NCBI GenBank assembly: GCA_050084515.1
Contig: CM114274.1
Location: 18,352,001 to 18,416,000, forward strand
From: Blasia pusilla
Taxonomy: Eukaryota > Marchantiophyta > Marchantiopsida > Blasiales
DNA length: 64,000 nt
Reading direction: 5' to 3'
Made by a program: the position numbers and the translations under genes. The stretch's first letter is position 1. The number at the start of each line of letters is the position of its first letter. This document shows positions 11,669-22,724 of the stretch, one piece after another. The notes under the pieces are model-generated. The model was given only the letters and a program-made list of their open reading frames with translations. It ran no database searches and was not told where the DNA came from.

Positions 11669-11879
11669 TCTATATTACTATGGGAGAGTGTCTTCTTGAT
11701 TTGCAAACACCTCTTTGCTTGACACGTGACAACTGGACAACAAGAAAATGTTTCACATGATACGGGCAACAAAAAAAATTTGAATTTATGTAGAGCATCA
11801 TTAATCTCTTCCCTTCACGGGCTATACACTAGCTCTTCAAACACTTTTTTTATTTTCCTTGCATCGCACGGACACCTCA
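11669..11879 (+). mobile_element. Non-autonomous Helitron, first unit of a tandem pair
   Basis: It begins TCTATATTACTATGGGAGAG after an A-containing flank and carries the 3' hairpin CCTTGCATCGCACGG with ACACCTCA behind it. The usual terminal CTAG is absent; the TC of the next unit follows directly at 11880. No protein is encoded. Body sequence is shared with 6951-7171 and 11880-12094. Confidence 0.75.
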
Positions 11880-12094
11880 TCTATATTATTATAGGAGAGT
11901 GCCTTCTTGATTTGCAAACACATCTCTGTTTGACACATGACAACTGAGCAATAAGAAAATGTTTCACATGCTATGGGCAAGAAAAAAAAAAATTGAATTT
12001 ATGTGCACATCATTAATCTCTTTCCTTCACGGACTACACACTAGCTCTTCAAATACTTTTTTATTTCCCGTGCATTGCACGGGCACCTCACTAG
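11880..12094 (+). mobile_element. Non-autonomous Helitron, second unit, complete ends
   Basis: It starts TCTATATTATTATAGGAGAG, ends CTAG at 12091-12094, and is followed by T. The hairpin CCCGTGCATTGCACGGG lies eight bases before CTAG, the standard Helitron 3' arrangement. At 215 bp it is far too short to code for a Rep/helicase and would need one in trans. It abuts the preceding unit head to tail. Confidence 0.85.
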
Positions 12095-13745
12095 TGGCAA
12101 TATATTCCGCAATCATATGTTGCACATGCAAACACTAGAGTGTAAAAAACAATAACTATAAATTTCATGTGTTCACTATCTTGTAGTCATCCTTTTTACT
12201 TGCACCAAAAATTCTCCCCCTATGTACGTGAGCTTGAACGAAGCCCATGCTAAAAATATTCCCATTATAGGAAAATTAGAGGAAGTTATTATAATTTTTT
12301 ATTCACACCCATAAAAGCACTTGTCCACTTACAGACTTAAGCTTTGGTCCTTAATTCTTTGTGACCAAAACTTAGTGACATGCCGTAGTCTGAATGGTGG
12401 ATTGTAGGGAGGGAGAGAGGATGGGGAATCTTTAGCAGCTACAAGAGAGCGTAAATCATAGAGGACGGAGGACAACTTCCGAAGTTACCAGCGCCGCTAC
12501 AGAAAACATTGTCTTCTGCTTTCGTCAACAAGCCTTCATATGCACATAGGCAAGGTAAGAAATGGACAACCAAGCTCATCTGAGTTCTGACACTAAGCTG
12601 TTGATGGGGATTGCTTTCATCGGAACTTGGTTGCAAATCGTGTGAAGGGTGGATGGATTGAGCCACCTCATTTGAGTGAATTTCGAACCCGAGGGCTCTT
12701 CCTCGCCTGCACATCACATTGGAGTGGAGTATGTTGCCTTGGAAACTTCCCTGACACATTCTCGGTGAATCGTTGCAATCTAGTTGAGCGGAGATAGCAC
12801 ATTTTGTCCAGGGTCAATCAGGACAGGATGTTGAAATTTCTGCACATGGTGTGGAGCGCAGATCTAGCTACAGTGAGCCACGTTCGAGTACAATCTGAAA
12901 AGTTGCTTTAGATCTGGTTGTAGATTCCTACTCAGGTTCAACGTTGTGCCTTCGAGGCTACCAATGCGCACATTCCTTTTCGACTTATTTCAGTCTAGAT
13001 GAGTTGATTGCAAAGGTAATGGAGAGCTACCACATTGTAACCAGGGTGGATCGACAGGGTGTTTTTGAACTTGCCGCACCTAAGCGGCATTGTACACCAT
13101 GGGAGGGTGACTCTATCGACACTAAACATTTTGTCATAACCTCAACAGGATGGGCAAGCAGCAAGAAATTGAAGTTAAAAGTGGTCACAATGAAAGTTTG
13201 CATATGAGGTATGGCAATCACGAGAACATCTTGGAGTATTGGCATCAATAAACAACGACGTGAAGAATACAAAGATCAGTGAGAATGTTCAATTTAAAAT
13301 CCTCGCATTCAGGGTGTGTTCAAAAGGTTTGTTTTCCACATCTTATTGGGATGGTGACCAATACTCTCTTTGGGGATATGCACAAGGATGCATGCGTGGG
13401 TTGGCATGAACCACGTCTCCCTCCACGACATCTAGGTCACTCTTCACTCAAGTGAGCAGCTGATGAACAGATGTTCATAGCCACACAGGCGAGTTTAGGA
13501 GAATGAAAAAGATCCACTACCTAAAATTGTTGAACTTCTGAAGACTGATCGTCACCAAGACTTGAGTTGAAACGTGTCAGACCAGAAGCACACTTACGAT
13601 TCCTAATTCAGAAAAAAATTGTAGTTGTAGACTAAGAATCCATACATACAGTATAATGGATTTGTGCATGAACTCCAAAGAAGAAACTACTTTGTCAACT
13701 GCTGGACCGGGTTAAGATAGTTTTGAAATCAACATAGTATGAAAT
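12095..13745. other. No gene identified
   Basis: Several short frames occur (for example 12944-13207 and 12439-12759) without domains or convincing splice structure. The composition is unlike the AT-rich repeats, so low-copy intergenic DNA or an untranslated region is possible. Confidence 0.35.
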
Positions 13746-13946
13746 TCAACCCCAGCTTTGAGGAACCGTGAGCTTGTTGCAGAATCCGGATAAGCCAACA
13801 ATGCTACCAGCGATGAGACCAGACCGGAATTTCAAAGGATCTTTAGAAAGCTCACTCAGACGAACACAGTAATGAACGCCACCAATCAAAGCAGATGCAG
13901 TAGATGCTGAAAGCTGAAGAAGTATCTGTGTTTGTTTCGCATCCAT
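13746..13946 (-). CDS. Possible small hypothetical protein, 66 codons
   Basis: The frame starts with ATG at 13946 and has two hydrophobic stretches, around residues 10-24 (ASTASALIGGVHYC) and 43-54 (LIAGSIVGLSGF), so a small membrane protein is conceivable. The middle is polar (LSELSKDPLKFRSG). It lies about 1 kb downstream of the protease gene on the same strand and could simply be its 3' region or part of a spliced gene. I do not recognise it. Confidence 0.25.
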   Translation of the reverse strand: MDAKQTQILLQLSASTASALIGGVHYCVRLSELSKDPLKFRSGLIAGSIVGLSGFCNKLTVPQSWG

Positions 13947-14923
13947 CTAAAGACGAGAAAGTCTTGCGTATAAACCAGCTCCACACTGTCGTACAATAAA
14001 CAACCCTTTCTGGGCCGGCAACCAAACAAAATTCATATACACAAGCATGTAGATCCCGAATCAACTGCACTTCCCCGTTGGAAACCATCACCAGTTTCTC
14101 TTGAGAAATGAGATACGTCAATCTGAAGACATATTTAGAATTTGTGTGTCGGAGGCATACATAACTGCCCACCAGTCCAACACTACGTCTGCTCGTAGTG
14201 TTGCTGAGCAGATAGTCCATGGCCTCCATGAAGAAGAATCTTGCACTAATGCATGCCAAAAAATCCATAATTTACATTAGAGTACCTTCGACTTTGTGAT
14301 ACATTCCTTTCCCTTTGCCCTGGTAAATGGTAATCTATCATCCAATCTATCACTACGTCTAGTATGATATGATGTCATCTTGTGTTTGAAGACGCAAGGA
14401 ACCACATTATTGCAGTGGAAAAATGCCGCATTCCGAAACTGCACAATTGGTTGTCCTTGTGGGGAGTGCTTTACAGATATGGCTTCCTCAGATGGGAGTC
14501 TTTCGACAAGAGTACTCAAAGATGAGACACCATCTACAAAGTAATACCAAAATTTACATTGTCGTGCCTTACCCATGACAAAATTTACAATGGCTTCAGT
14601 CAGCCCAGTGGGCTGCCAAGGATCCCTACTGGGTACTAAAGTGAAGATTCAATTACCCTTATGGGATAAGGGTATCCAGGCATACTAGTACTGCGATTGA
14701 CTGCACAGTTCCCCATTTATTGCCTATATCGCACGTGTGTGCAATGAAAGAATGTTCTGTAACTAAATATCATTAGGTCGTTTGGGAATGTCGCACAGTA
14801 TGGACAATATGTAGCATATCGGGGCATGGATCAATGTTTAGCTTTGCCAAACAACCAGATGTGCTACTTCGCCTCTCTAAAAGCTCATTCCAAGCTGAGG
14901 TGTTTTCTAGGATCAACTATAAA
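13947..14923. other. 3' flank of the aspartic protease gene
   Basis: Minus-strand frames at 13852-14268 and 14277-14576 have no recognised domain. Given the direction of the protease gene, 3' UTR is the simplest content for the part next to it. Confidence 0.35.
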
Positions 14924-16609
14924 CTACAGTTTGCCAGTGCAATCCACAGGTGCAAATCCAAGTCGAGAATTCCCCCGATCATAAACAACGTGAAAGTTCT
15001 GCTGCTGAAAATTCCCTATGATGTTCATATTTTTAGATGGTACGGGCAGAAGTGCCAGACAGTAGATATCATCTTCTGGATCTGCTCGAATGAAGTAGTT
15101 CTTCAAAGCAAGTTCCATGACAGCGTTGCCATGAAAAGCAATGCTAAAAGAAGGAAAATCCGGACTTTCAACACCAGTGATATTATAGCAGACGTCAAGA
15201 ACCGGAACAGTCGTTACCTTAGGGTATGATATAGACTTCTGAAATGCTGCGCTAATCAAATCATAGGACTCTTGCTTGAAGTAAGAGAGAGTTGTCCCCG
15301 AGTCGATTATAGTCCCTCCGTATCCCTCCGGGTCGATAGCCCAGGCGCTCTCAGGAATGGGCATAACTTCTCCTCCGACACTGACCCCTGTGATATTCAC
15401 GTAATAGAAAGTATCTATCGGAGCATCTTTCAAGAACGGCGTCCACTGCATTTTGTCTTCCAATTTAGCATACTCCAGGTCCTCTCCAAATATGAGGGGA
15501 GACCTCATAGTGTCGGGGTCATCTCGATCTACCAGACAGTATGAGAACTTGTTCCCAAACAGGGCCCCTACTTGAGACACGAACGAAATAGATCCCTGCC
15601 CTAAGCCCAGCAAGCCTCCGGCTCCTTGAAAAAGACCAATATTGCTGTGCCCGCAACCGAACAGAATTTTCTCAATCCGAAGAGGGTCGCCTCTACTCGC
15701 ATTGAAGGTCACCGTCTCGAGAGAGAAATCTCCTGTGGTATTGGACAAGTCTCCGTAACGATAAAAGTACTTGCATAAACCTGGTTTCTCGTCACTGCAA
15801 CCCTCAGGATCCTCCCCAAACCCACCGGCAGACACGCAATTTTCGGAATTGCAAGGTAGGGATTCGTAAGTGGACGATAATTTGGGATCAAAAGTAGGCC
15901 CCTCCTGGTGATAGCAGAGGTCACATGGATCACATTGCACCCAAGTCAGATCGCTCCCAGTATCGATGATGACAGATATATATTTGGCTGGCGTGCCAAG
16001 GTACAGATCCATGAAATACTCCCCAGAGCCCAAAGAAACTCCCGATCCAACGGTGGATTCAAACTTGCTCAACCCATCGTTACTCGAGGAATTGGTGCTT
16101 TCAGTCGTTTTCTTCCCTCCAGGCTGCGTTAAGTCAGGGAAGTACGCCCTCGCTTGGGACCTGGAGGTCGCCGTGGAAGCAAAAGTAACTTGCTTTGCGA
16201 ATCTGCTGACGCGAGCCTGATCCCGTAGAAGCGATTGTTGAAGTGCTTCAGAAGGATGGAGCTTCGCTACCGAAGGATGGGAACTTCTGTGCATCATAGA
16301 CAAGCGTACTCCGGAAGCACTTCCGAGCTTTCCCAGTCTCCTCATAGTGACAGTCCTGCCACCGAGTCCAGATTTTGCATTCCGTTCCAGGTTAGGTCTC
16401 GCGATCTTTACTGTTTCGCAGTCCGCTCCTCCTCGTAAGCTCAAGGACACCAATGGAATGCCGGGCAGCGTAGAACAATCTGTGTCAGAACCTTCCACTC
16501 TGCCACTGCAGGGCCCGCAAATTCCATCGCACTTGGCAGCAGCACTCAGTGAGAGAGTGATCGCCAGCAAAACCGTTGTGAGTGATTGCCATGACCCACA
16601 GCGGCCCAT
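14924..16609 (-). CDS. Secreted nepenthesin-type (A1) aspartic protease
   Basis: This is an uninterrupted 561-codon frame from the ATG at 16609; an upstream in-frame ATG at 16675 would add 22 residues. I prefer 16609 because it starts with a signal-peptide-like segment (LTTVLLAITLSLSAAA). A long variable prosegment follows. The catalytic domain begins near EYFMDLYLGTP, with the first active site DTGSD at residues 216-220 and the second DSGTT at 436-440. A cysteine-rich insert after WVQCDPC is typical of plant nepenthesin/CND41/ASPG-like enzymes, and the end shows NIIGNFQQQNFHVVYD and LGFAPVDC. In this family the two aspartates cleave peptide bonds by acid-base catalysis, and members act in the apoplast, vacuole or plastid. 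Absence of introns is common in the family. Length and both catalytic motifs are intact, so it is likely functional. Confidence 0.93.
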   Translation of the reverse strand: MGRCGSWQSLTTVLLAITLSLSAAAKCDGICGPCSGRVEGSDTDCSTLPGIPLVSLSLRGGADCETVKIARPNLERNAKSGLGGRTVTMRRLGKLGSASGVRLSMMHRSSHPSVAKLHPSEALQQSLLRDQARVSRFAKQVTFASTATSRSQARAYFPDLTQPGGKKTTESTNSSSNDGLSKFESTVGSGVSLGSGEYFMDLYLGTPAKYISVIIDTGSDLTWVQCDPCDLCYHQEGPTFDPKLSSTYESLPCNSENCVSAGGFGEDPEGCSDEKPGLCKYFYRYGDLSNTTGDFSLETVTFNASRGDPLRIEKILFGCGHSNIGLFQGAGGLLGLGQGSISFVSQVGALFGNKFSYCLVDRDDPDTMRSPLIFGEDLEYAKLEDKMQWTPFLKDAPIDTFYYVNITGVSVGGEVMPIPESAWAIDPEGYGGTIIDSGTTLSYFKQESYDLISAAFQKSISYPKVTTVPVLDVCYNITGVESPDFPSFSIAFHGNAVMELALKNYFIRADPEDDIYCLALLPVPSKNMNIIGNFQQQNFHVVYDRGNSRLGFAPVDCTGKL

Positions 16610-17800
16610 CGCGGTTCTTCGTCCAGGCGGACTCGTCACTCCTCCAATATCTGTTCCCCGGGGGCAGTCAATCAATCCACTCTACACGGTTGGATTACTA
16701 AAGCGCCCGATATCCGAACTCAACTATACAAATCAAAAGGAATTCCGCAGCTGGCCACTTGTTTGCTGCCTCTGAACCTAGTTTCGCTCGGAAATTCGTC
16801 ACCAACGCTGCACGGAATTGGCCCGATCCTTCAGTCGCGGATGGATGAGTCCAGTGCTCGCAACCATAGTCAGTTCACCTACAACGCGAATCATTCTCGA
16901 TCTCCCGGACAAACCCACGAATTCAATTAAACCAAGTCCCTGCATGCACTCTCCACTCCCCTCCACTCCATGATGAATGAGTAAGTAAACCGACGATTAC
17001 GACTTCTCAGACGCGTTTTGTAAACTACGACGTACATAATGAAGATCCCAGCACGGGTTGGGGCTGGAGCTCGACATTTATGGGGCGAGGGGATGGGTGG
17101 AAGCCGGAGGGAAACCGACCGAGAAAGGAATGGTCTAAGGGAGACGAGCGACGAAGGAGGGCTCGGGGAGGCCAGAGGCGCAAGGAGGAGAGGGAACTTC
17201 AAAGACGTTGACTCTGAGCAATTGGGAGAAAGACGATCACTAGACCTCTCACAAAGATGGATGCAACGGAAGATGACAAGACCGCTGCACCAAAGTGGTC
17301 CTGCTTCGGCAATCTCGCGCAACACCGAAAGTCACCGCCCAACTATAAATCCATTCATTCATTCAATCAACCAACCAACAAGTCCGTCAATAGCGGATTT
17401 CCTCTCATGCTTCCCTCTCTGGTCACGCCATCATATCTAGCCTACTCTTCTTTTCGCGAGAGGGGAAAAACCGGCCAAAAGCGTTCCTGCCGGTTCTCCC
17501 GGAGAAATCCGTCGCCGGCCGTTCCGCCGCACGCATGTTCAGCCTGAACTTACCACAAGTGTCGGTTGCCACGTATTCAGAGGGATGTGGATTCTGGAAC
17601 AGGTATCCCATATACTTCCCGTTGGTGGAATCTGGGATTAGAATCTCGTAGTGATGTCAGTGGTGCGGAATCGTGGGAGTTGTCAAGTCGTCAACAGATT
17701 AGGGAGAGTAAGGGCGAGAGCAAGAGGGCGACTCAAAGCTCACCCCGTATGGGGTCAGCTTTCATCCCATAAAGGCCACACCCGTGTAGCCTCCGTTTGA
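16610..17800. other. Upstream region of the protease gene
   Basis: The stretch is G/C-richer than the surrounding repeats and holds overlapping frames on both strands without domains, as expected of a 5' UTR and promoter on the minus strand. I could not place a TATA box with confidence. Confidence 0.4.
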
Positions 17801-18454
17801 TTTATTTATGTTTCAAATAATTAAACAAGCAAATGTGAGACTACAAGTCCTTTTTGGGGTTCTTGGAAGAATATACGGCCAACTAGTGTAACTGGAGTAA
17901 TTGTAGTGGTCGAACCGATGTTTTTAGATGTTCTAAGAGGGCGTGTCACATGGTTTCATGCGGATTCCCATGACTCTTACAACATCTAGATGCCCAACAT
18001 TGCTATGAATGGAAATTCGCATTTATTGTCATCCAAATCTCTCCCAACACAATGTCATAGATGAATGTCCATGGATTTACAATGTCCCTCTAAAATGGAC
18101 ACTAATGTCCCTACTTGCATATAGTCCAAATGACATGCCCTAATATTCTCAATGGAAAAAGTGTGGAAGTAGGGTGTCATACACCTACTCCCTTGAACAT
18201 TGATTTTGTATGTCATGGAATCTTGCATTTAACGTATTACTTTCTCCTTATTGATCTCTATCTAAACACACTCATATTAGTCACACTTGGGTCAACCATC
18301 CTTGCATCTCTCGAGTCCAAGTCTGGAGTCACCCTTTAAGCTCAAAAAATCTAGACATGGTCAAATTCTGACCTAATCCCTTACTCCCAATATGGGCAAG
18401 TCATTCAAGACTTGGAGCATACTCCCATGATAGTCAAACCCAACCCATTCTCCT
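17801..18454. other. Repeat DNA, partly related to the chromovirus LTR
   Basis: Bases 18235-18425 share ordered strings with the LTR start at 29061, such as AAACACACTCATATTAGTC, TTGGGTCAACC and TTCAAGACTTGGA. This suggests a decayed relative of that LTR. No gene is visible. Confidence 0.4.
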
Positions 18455-18870
18455 AATGAGAGACTTGGATAACCCAGACAAGGCAAGAAGGACCATAGTT
18501 CCGCCACCTCATGTCAAGGGGTTCAGTAAAGAGAGAATGAGCTCCAAAGCTCTCTCTCCTTGGATATACTCCCTTCCCTCTCCCAAGCTCTCTCCACATT
18601 AATCTATGCTCGCAGGTCAGCTCTTTGGCTTTTAACATGTTGTAGGAGGTCGAGGGTCACTTACCAAATTAGAAACTCAAATATACTCAGATTGGTAACT
18701 TATCCGAAATAGTAAGTTTCTCTATATGGCTCCAAATGAGCCGAAACGAAGGGGAAACTTCCCCTCTCAAGTTACCTATGATCTCAAAAAGTCATCCTCG
18801 ATCTCTTGAGGTTTTCCTCTAGTATCCTCAAAGGTGCTTTACTAGATCTTGCCGATCTATCCTAAAAGAT
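18455..18870 (+). repeat. Dispersed repeat family A, copy 2
   Basis: It is collinear with 7480-7905: CTCCTAATGAGAGACTTGG, GGACCATAGTTCCGCC, CTCCAAATGAGCC and CGAAACGAAGG occur in the same order. Confidence 0.65.
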
Positions 18871-18889
18871 GTGACATACGTGTCCGCTA

Positions 18890-19170
18890 ACATGTGAATG
18901 TCCATGGACTTACGTCTTGTCCTACATACATAAGTACTTGTTCATATGGGCCCCATCCCCATCTTTCTCATCCTCCCCACTTGCCTTCGTAATCCTGCAC
19001 TTTCTAGTTTCTTCCTCCTCTCACCTCCATTCAATCCCTCCTTATTGCCTCGCCCGCCCTGGCTTTGCCTTCCGTTATTAATTATAAGTATGGGACCCAC
19101 CTTTTACAATCCATATGCATGGATATATCCAAACTTGTCCATCCATGTCCCTCTTAAGGATGGACTTGTC
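18890..19170 (+). repeat. Dispersed repeat family B, copy 1
   Basis: A pyrimidine-rich block of about 250 bp lies between GTCCATGGACTTACG and TTGTCCATCCATGTCCCTC. The same arrangement occurs at 21330-21600 (same strand) and at 48200-48470 (opposite strand). Its two ends resemble each other in inverted orientation (GTCCATGGAC-like), so a MITE is plausible. Confidence 0.6.
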
Positions 19171-19484
19171 CATTTTTTTGCAAACATGAAGATATCCATT
19201 AAGTTTTGAAGCTTACTTTTGCAACTTATGTCTCACCCATGAGAGTGTGACGCATTTCCATCCTACTGTGAGCTAGGCCTATAATACGCATATACATTGC
19301 GACACAATATGCATCATTATCACCATCCACACATATATAAACATAAGATATGATATTCACTAATGGTCCCCAACTTGCCAAAACAACAAACCAGCAATCT
19401 CTTGCTTCACAACTTCCGCTTTATAGAGCTCTCACTCTCATTCCATTTTTTTTATCTTTGTCATAACAAAGCTCTCACATACTC

Positions 19485-19890
19485 TCAGATCAAATCAAAT
19501 CCAATCTCCAAATTTTTCTTGGGTTACTCACTATGCCAAAAGGACTATAGCTTTGCCGCCTCATAAAAGAAGGTTCAACAAAGATAGAATGAGTTCCAAA
19601 ACTCTCTCCCCTTATGTAAACCCCTTCCCTCTCTCCTTGATGATCCGTGCACATAAGTCACCTCTTTAGTTCTTAACTTGCAACATAGGATCAACAGATA
19701 CTTACTTATAATAATAACCTATATGAAATAGTGAATTCTTTAATATGGCTCCAAATAAATCTAGAATAGGGAGAACTTGCTCTCTTAGATTAGCCTAGTC
19801 CTAAAAAGGTCGTCCTTGACTCTTGAGGTTGTTCTCCAACCTCGTCCAAGGTATCCTATAAATACTCGTCAATCCTCTACCAAAGACGTG
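19485..19890 (+). repeat. Dispersed repeat family A, copy 3
   Basis: A decayed copy: GGACTATAGCTTTGCCGCC, GGCTCCAAATAAATC and GTCGTCCTTGACTC keep the order seen in copies 1 and 2. Confidence 0.5.
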
Positions 19891-20084
19891 ACAACCCACT
19901 AAACTTCTAATGTAACACGTTGGTGCACATTTGGTTAGAACGATGGAATCATAGGGCATCTCCACTCTAGAGGCCCTTTACAAAATTTTGCAAGGCCTTT
20001 GTATAAGTTGGAAAGTTTCCTCCATTCTTACCATCAAGGAAACTTTTTACATGCTATACCAATTTTAGTTTTATCTGTTGAATA

Positions 20085-20440
20085 TATCACATCTATTAGG
20101 ATAGATCGACAAGATCTAATAGAGAGCCTTTGCGGGTAGTGGAGGATAGCCTCATGAGGTTGAGGATGATCTACTCATAGTGAGACCACGATTAACATGA
20201 GAGAGCATGTTTTCCCTTCGTTTTGGCTCATTTTGCGCCATAGAGAGAAACTTACTATTTCAAGTAAGTTTCCATATCGAGTATAGTTGACTTCTACTTT
20301 GGGAAGTGAACCTTGGCCCACTACATCAGGTCAAGAGCCAAGGAGGTGAGTGACCTACAAGCATAGGTTATCGTGGAGAGAGCATGGGAGAGGGAAGGGG
20401 GTATACCTCCAAGAGAGAGAGCTTGAGCTTGATAGCCGCA
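20085..20440 (-). repeat. Dispersed repeat family A, inverted copy
   Basis: On the minus strand the segment shows CTCTCTCCACGATAACC, GAGCCAAAACGAAGG and GATCTATCCTAATAGATG in family A order. It lies directly upstream of the methyltransferase remnant, so it may belong to the same mobile element or have inserted into it. Confidence 0.6.
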
Positions 20441-20494
20441 TCATTCCGTGGAGGAGAGGGACCGTTGTGAGGCTCGAGTGAGGAGCTTCGACGA

Positions 20495-21176
20495 TTGCAC
20501 GATGAGCACGTGCAGGGAGCGTGGAGTGAGACGTTTGCACCAAAGCGTGATGGGTTGGAGGAACCCAAGGTAGCCACGAGTGCTACTATAATACCTTTGA
20601 ACACCATACCCATTGTGTGGCGCATCCTAGAGGAGGGTATTCGCATGTTGGATATCTTTGGAGAGATCAACACTCGGTTTGTTGCTGTTTTGCAACTATA
20701 AATGTGCGTGCATAAATACCTATATGTGGAGTTTGATGAGGTTACGAGGCATAATTCTCTTCGACGTGTGGCGCAGTTACGCCTCTATTTTCCCGAATTT
20801 TTTTCTGCGTCCGCCAAATAGGGGTACTAGATTTCCCTCCCAAGGGATATTTCCTTGTTGGAGGTGCAGGATTTGGAGCGAGTAGGGACCATTGATTTGG
20901 TCATTGCAGGCCACTCGAGTATTGGATGAGGTAGCGGGTTGGCTGACATTCGATCTATGTTTTTTTGGGAGATTATCAGGATCTTGCAACACTTGCAAGA
21001 GCATTAGTCCCGTTCTCCAACATACATTCTAAAGAATGTATGTTGGAGAATACCAATCTGACCTCGTTTGTCAATTAAAAGGGCAGTAATCCCCTCACAT
21101 CCACCTATCCGTCCAGTTGCCATACACAACCTTCTTCGTCGGTTTGACTATGGAAGATGCATATTGTCCAAGCAAT
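20495..21176 (+). pseudogene. Decayed cytosine-C5 DNA methyltransferase domain of a retrotransposon
   Basis: One reading frame, broken only by stop codons, keeps the C5-methyltransferase motifs in order. Motif I (SAM binding) is RMLDIFGEINT near 20641. Motif II is YLYVEFDEV near 20722. Motif IV region is DLVIAGHSSIG near 20893, motif V-like GLADIRSMFFWEIIRIL near 20938, and motif VI SPTYILKNV near 21013. In active enzymes motif IV carries Pro-Cys and motif VI carries Glu-Asn-Val; here they read Ser-Ser (20915-20920) and Lys-Asn-Val, so this copy cannot be catalytic. A related motif I occurs beside a gypsy protease at 50199-50331, which ties the domain to a gypsy family. Host plant DNMTs (MET1, CMT, DRM) are spliced and much larger. 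The motif order without rearrangement separates it from DRM types. Confidence 0.75.
21013..21050. repeat. Perfect 18-bp inverted repeat
   Basis: Arms 21013-21030 and 21033-21050 are exact reverse complements around AA. It falls within the motif VI region of the methyltransferase remnant, so one arm may be a recent local duplication. Confidence 0.85.
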
Positions 21177-21329
21177 AATTCCACAAGTCCTGCCTAGGGT
21201 CTTGCCTCTCACAAGTCGTGACTCCTACTCTAAATCAAGGCTCGCTCCATGTCACAATACTTGTAGGATTGACGCAAGATCAACATATCACTAGCCAAAT
21301 CCAAGGTTGCATGTGGACAAAGTTTGTGT

Positions 21330-21600
21330 CTATGGATATGTGCATGTTCGTGGACTTACGTCCATCGTATGGAAGGACTTGTCGATGTGGGCCCTACCTC
21401 CCCCTTCTTTCTCATTCCCTCCACTTGCCCTCGTGTTCCATACTTTGCCATTTCTTCCTTTGTCCACCTTCACTCCCTCCCCCCTTATTGCCCCATTTAC
21501 CCTTGCCCTGCCTTCCATCATAAACTATAAGTGTGGGCCCCACCTCTTATAATCCATATCCAAAAATATGTGTAGAGTTTTTTGTCCATGTCCCTCCTAA
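21330..21600 (+). repeat. Dispersed repeat family B, copy 2
   Basis: A pyrimidine-rich block with GTGGGCCCTACCTCCCCC, CTTATTGCCCC and GTGGGCCCCACC in the same order as 18890-19170. The ORFs at 21218-21552 are composition artefacts of this block. Confidence 0.6.
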
Positions 21601-22724
21601 GAGGCGACTTGTCCATTTTTGTGCCAAATCTATTTGTGTCCAAGGACCCTTCTAAAAACCCAAGTCTCTCATACTCAAGGCAAAACACTTCACATACCCT
21701 CTCAATAACTTATGTATCTATTGTTTCTCCCCTTCTATCAGCAAAGGATCTATCATACGCTCCCAAATCTCCATCATGACCTCACTCGAAGAAGACATGA
21801 CCTTCGGCTTTGGTTGTTATGTAGCAACCCTAGCTACCTCTGCTAGATGTAGCCGTGCCATTTTGACCTCCCGCATCATGCTCCACATTTGAAAAATGAA
21901 CATGTGCTACTCTTACCGCCTCGACACTCTATACTTAAACAACGTCCTAGGAAGTCCCTGGGTGCCTATCTCTCAATCCTTATCTTGCCCCTTGTCAATG
22001 CCTCTACAGACCTTGTAGGTAATGCGCTCACTCATGAACATCATCACAAAACTTAGGATAATGTGCATTTTGCATGGAAATGTTCGATACATACTGAGTG
22101 TAACATTTGTGTATTAATGTTTTATACAATTTTCAATGTTATTTTCACTTGTATTTACATTTTATAGATATTTGGTAAACATTTCACTCATTATGATTTC
22201 CTCGTAACTTTGATATACATCTTATGAATTCTTTTCATATTTAAAGCGTATCTATCATACATTGCAAAGAAATGGTGCAATATGTGCAAAATTGGTATCA
22301 AAATTCCACATAAAGATCAATAAATTAGATTGCCTATTTTGTATTTATATGATCATATGATTTTTCATTTTAAACAAGTAAACCATGTTGAAAATATATA
22401 TTGAAATGAGAAAATGTTATGTTTAAAGAGTATTATATAGGAAAAGATCCAATTCAAAATCCATGTGATAAATTATGTATTTTTTTAAAAAGGCATAACT
22501 ATTAGTGATAATAAACAAAAGGAATGTTGTCCGGAAATGATCTCTTGGACGCCCATTTTTCAATATCAAAGCGTAAGGAATATTGCTACTCTCTCCATGA
22601 TGTATAAATATTGCTAGTCTCTCCAAGATAACATTATTAAAGAATATAATGAGTGATTTAGGTTCTAAATCAGGGAAATCATATTGATACACCTATAATG
22701 GGTTATGCGTCCTTCTCTTGATCA
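21601..22724. other. AT-rich intergenic DNA, nothing recognised
   Basis: No domain, RNA gene or clear repeat could be supported. The minus frame at 22423-22692 is low-complexity. Confidence 0.35.

Noticed and set aside
14834-16775. Plus-strand frames of up to 142 codons over the protease gene
   Set aside because: They are antisense shadows of the 561-codon protease frame and show no domain.
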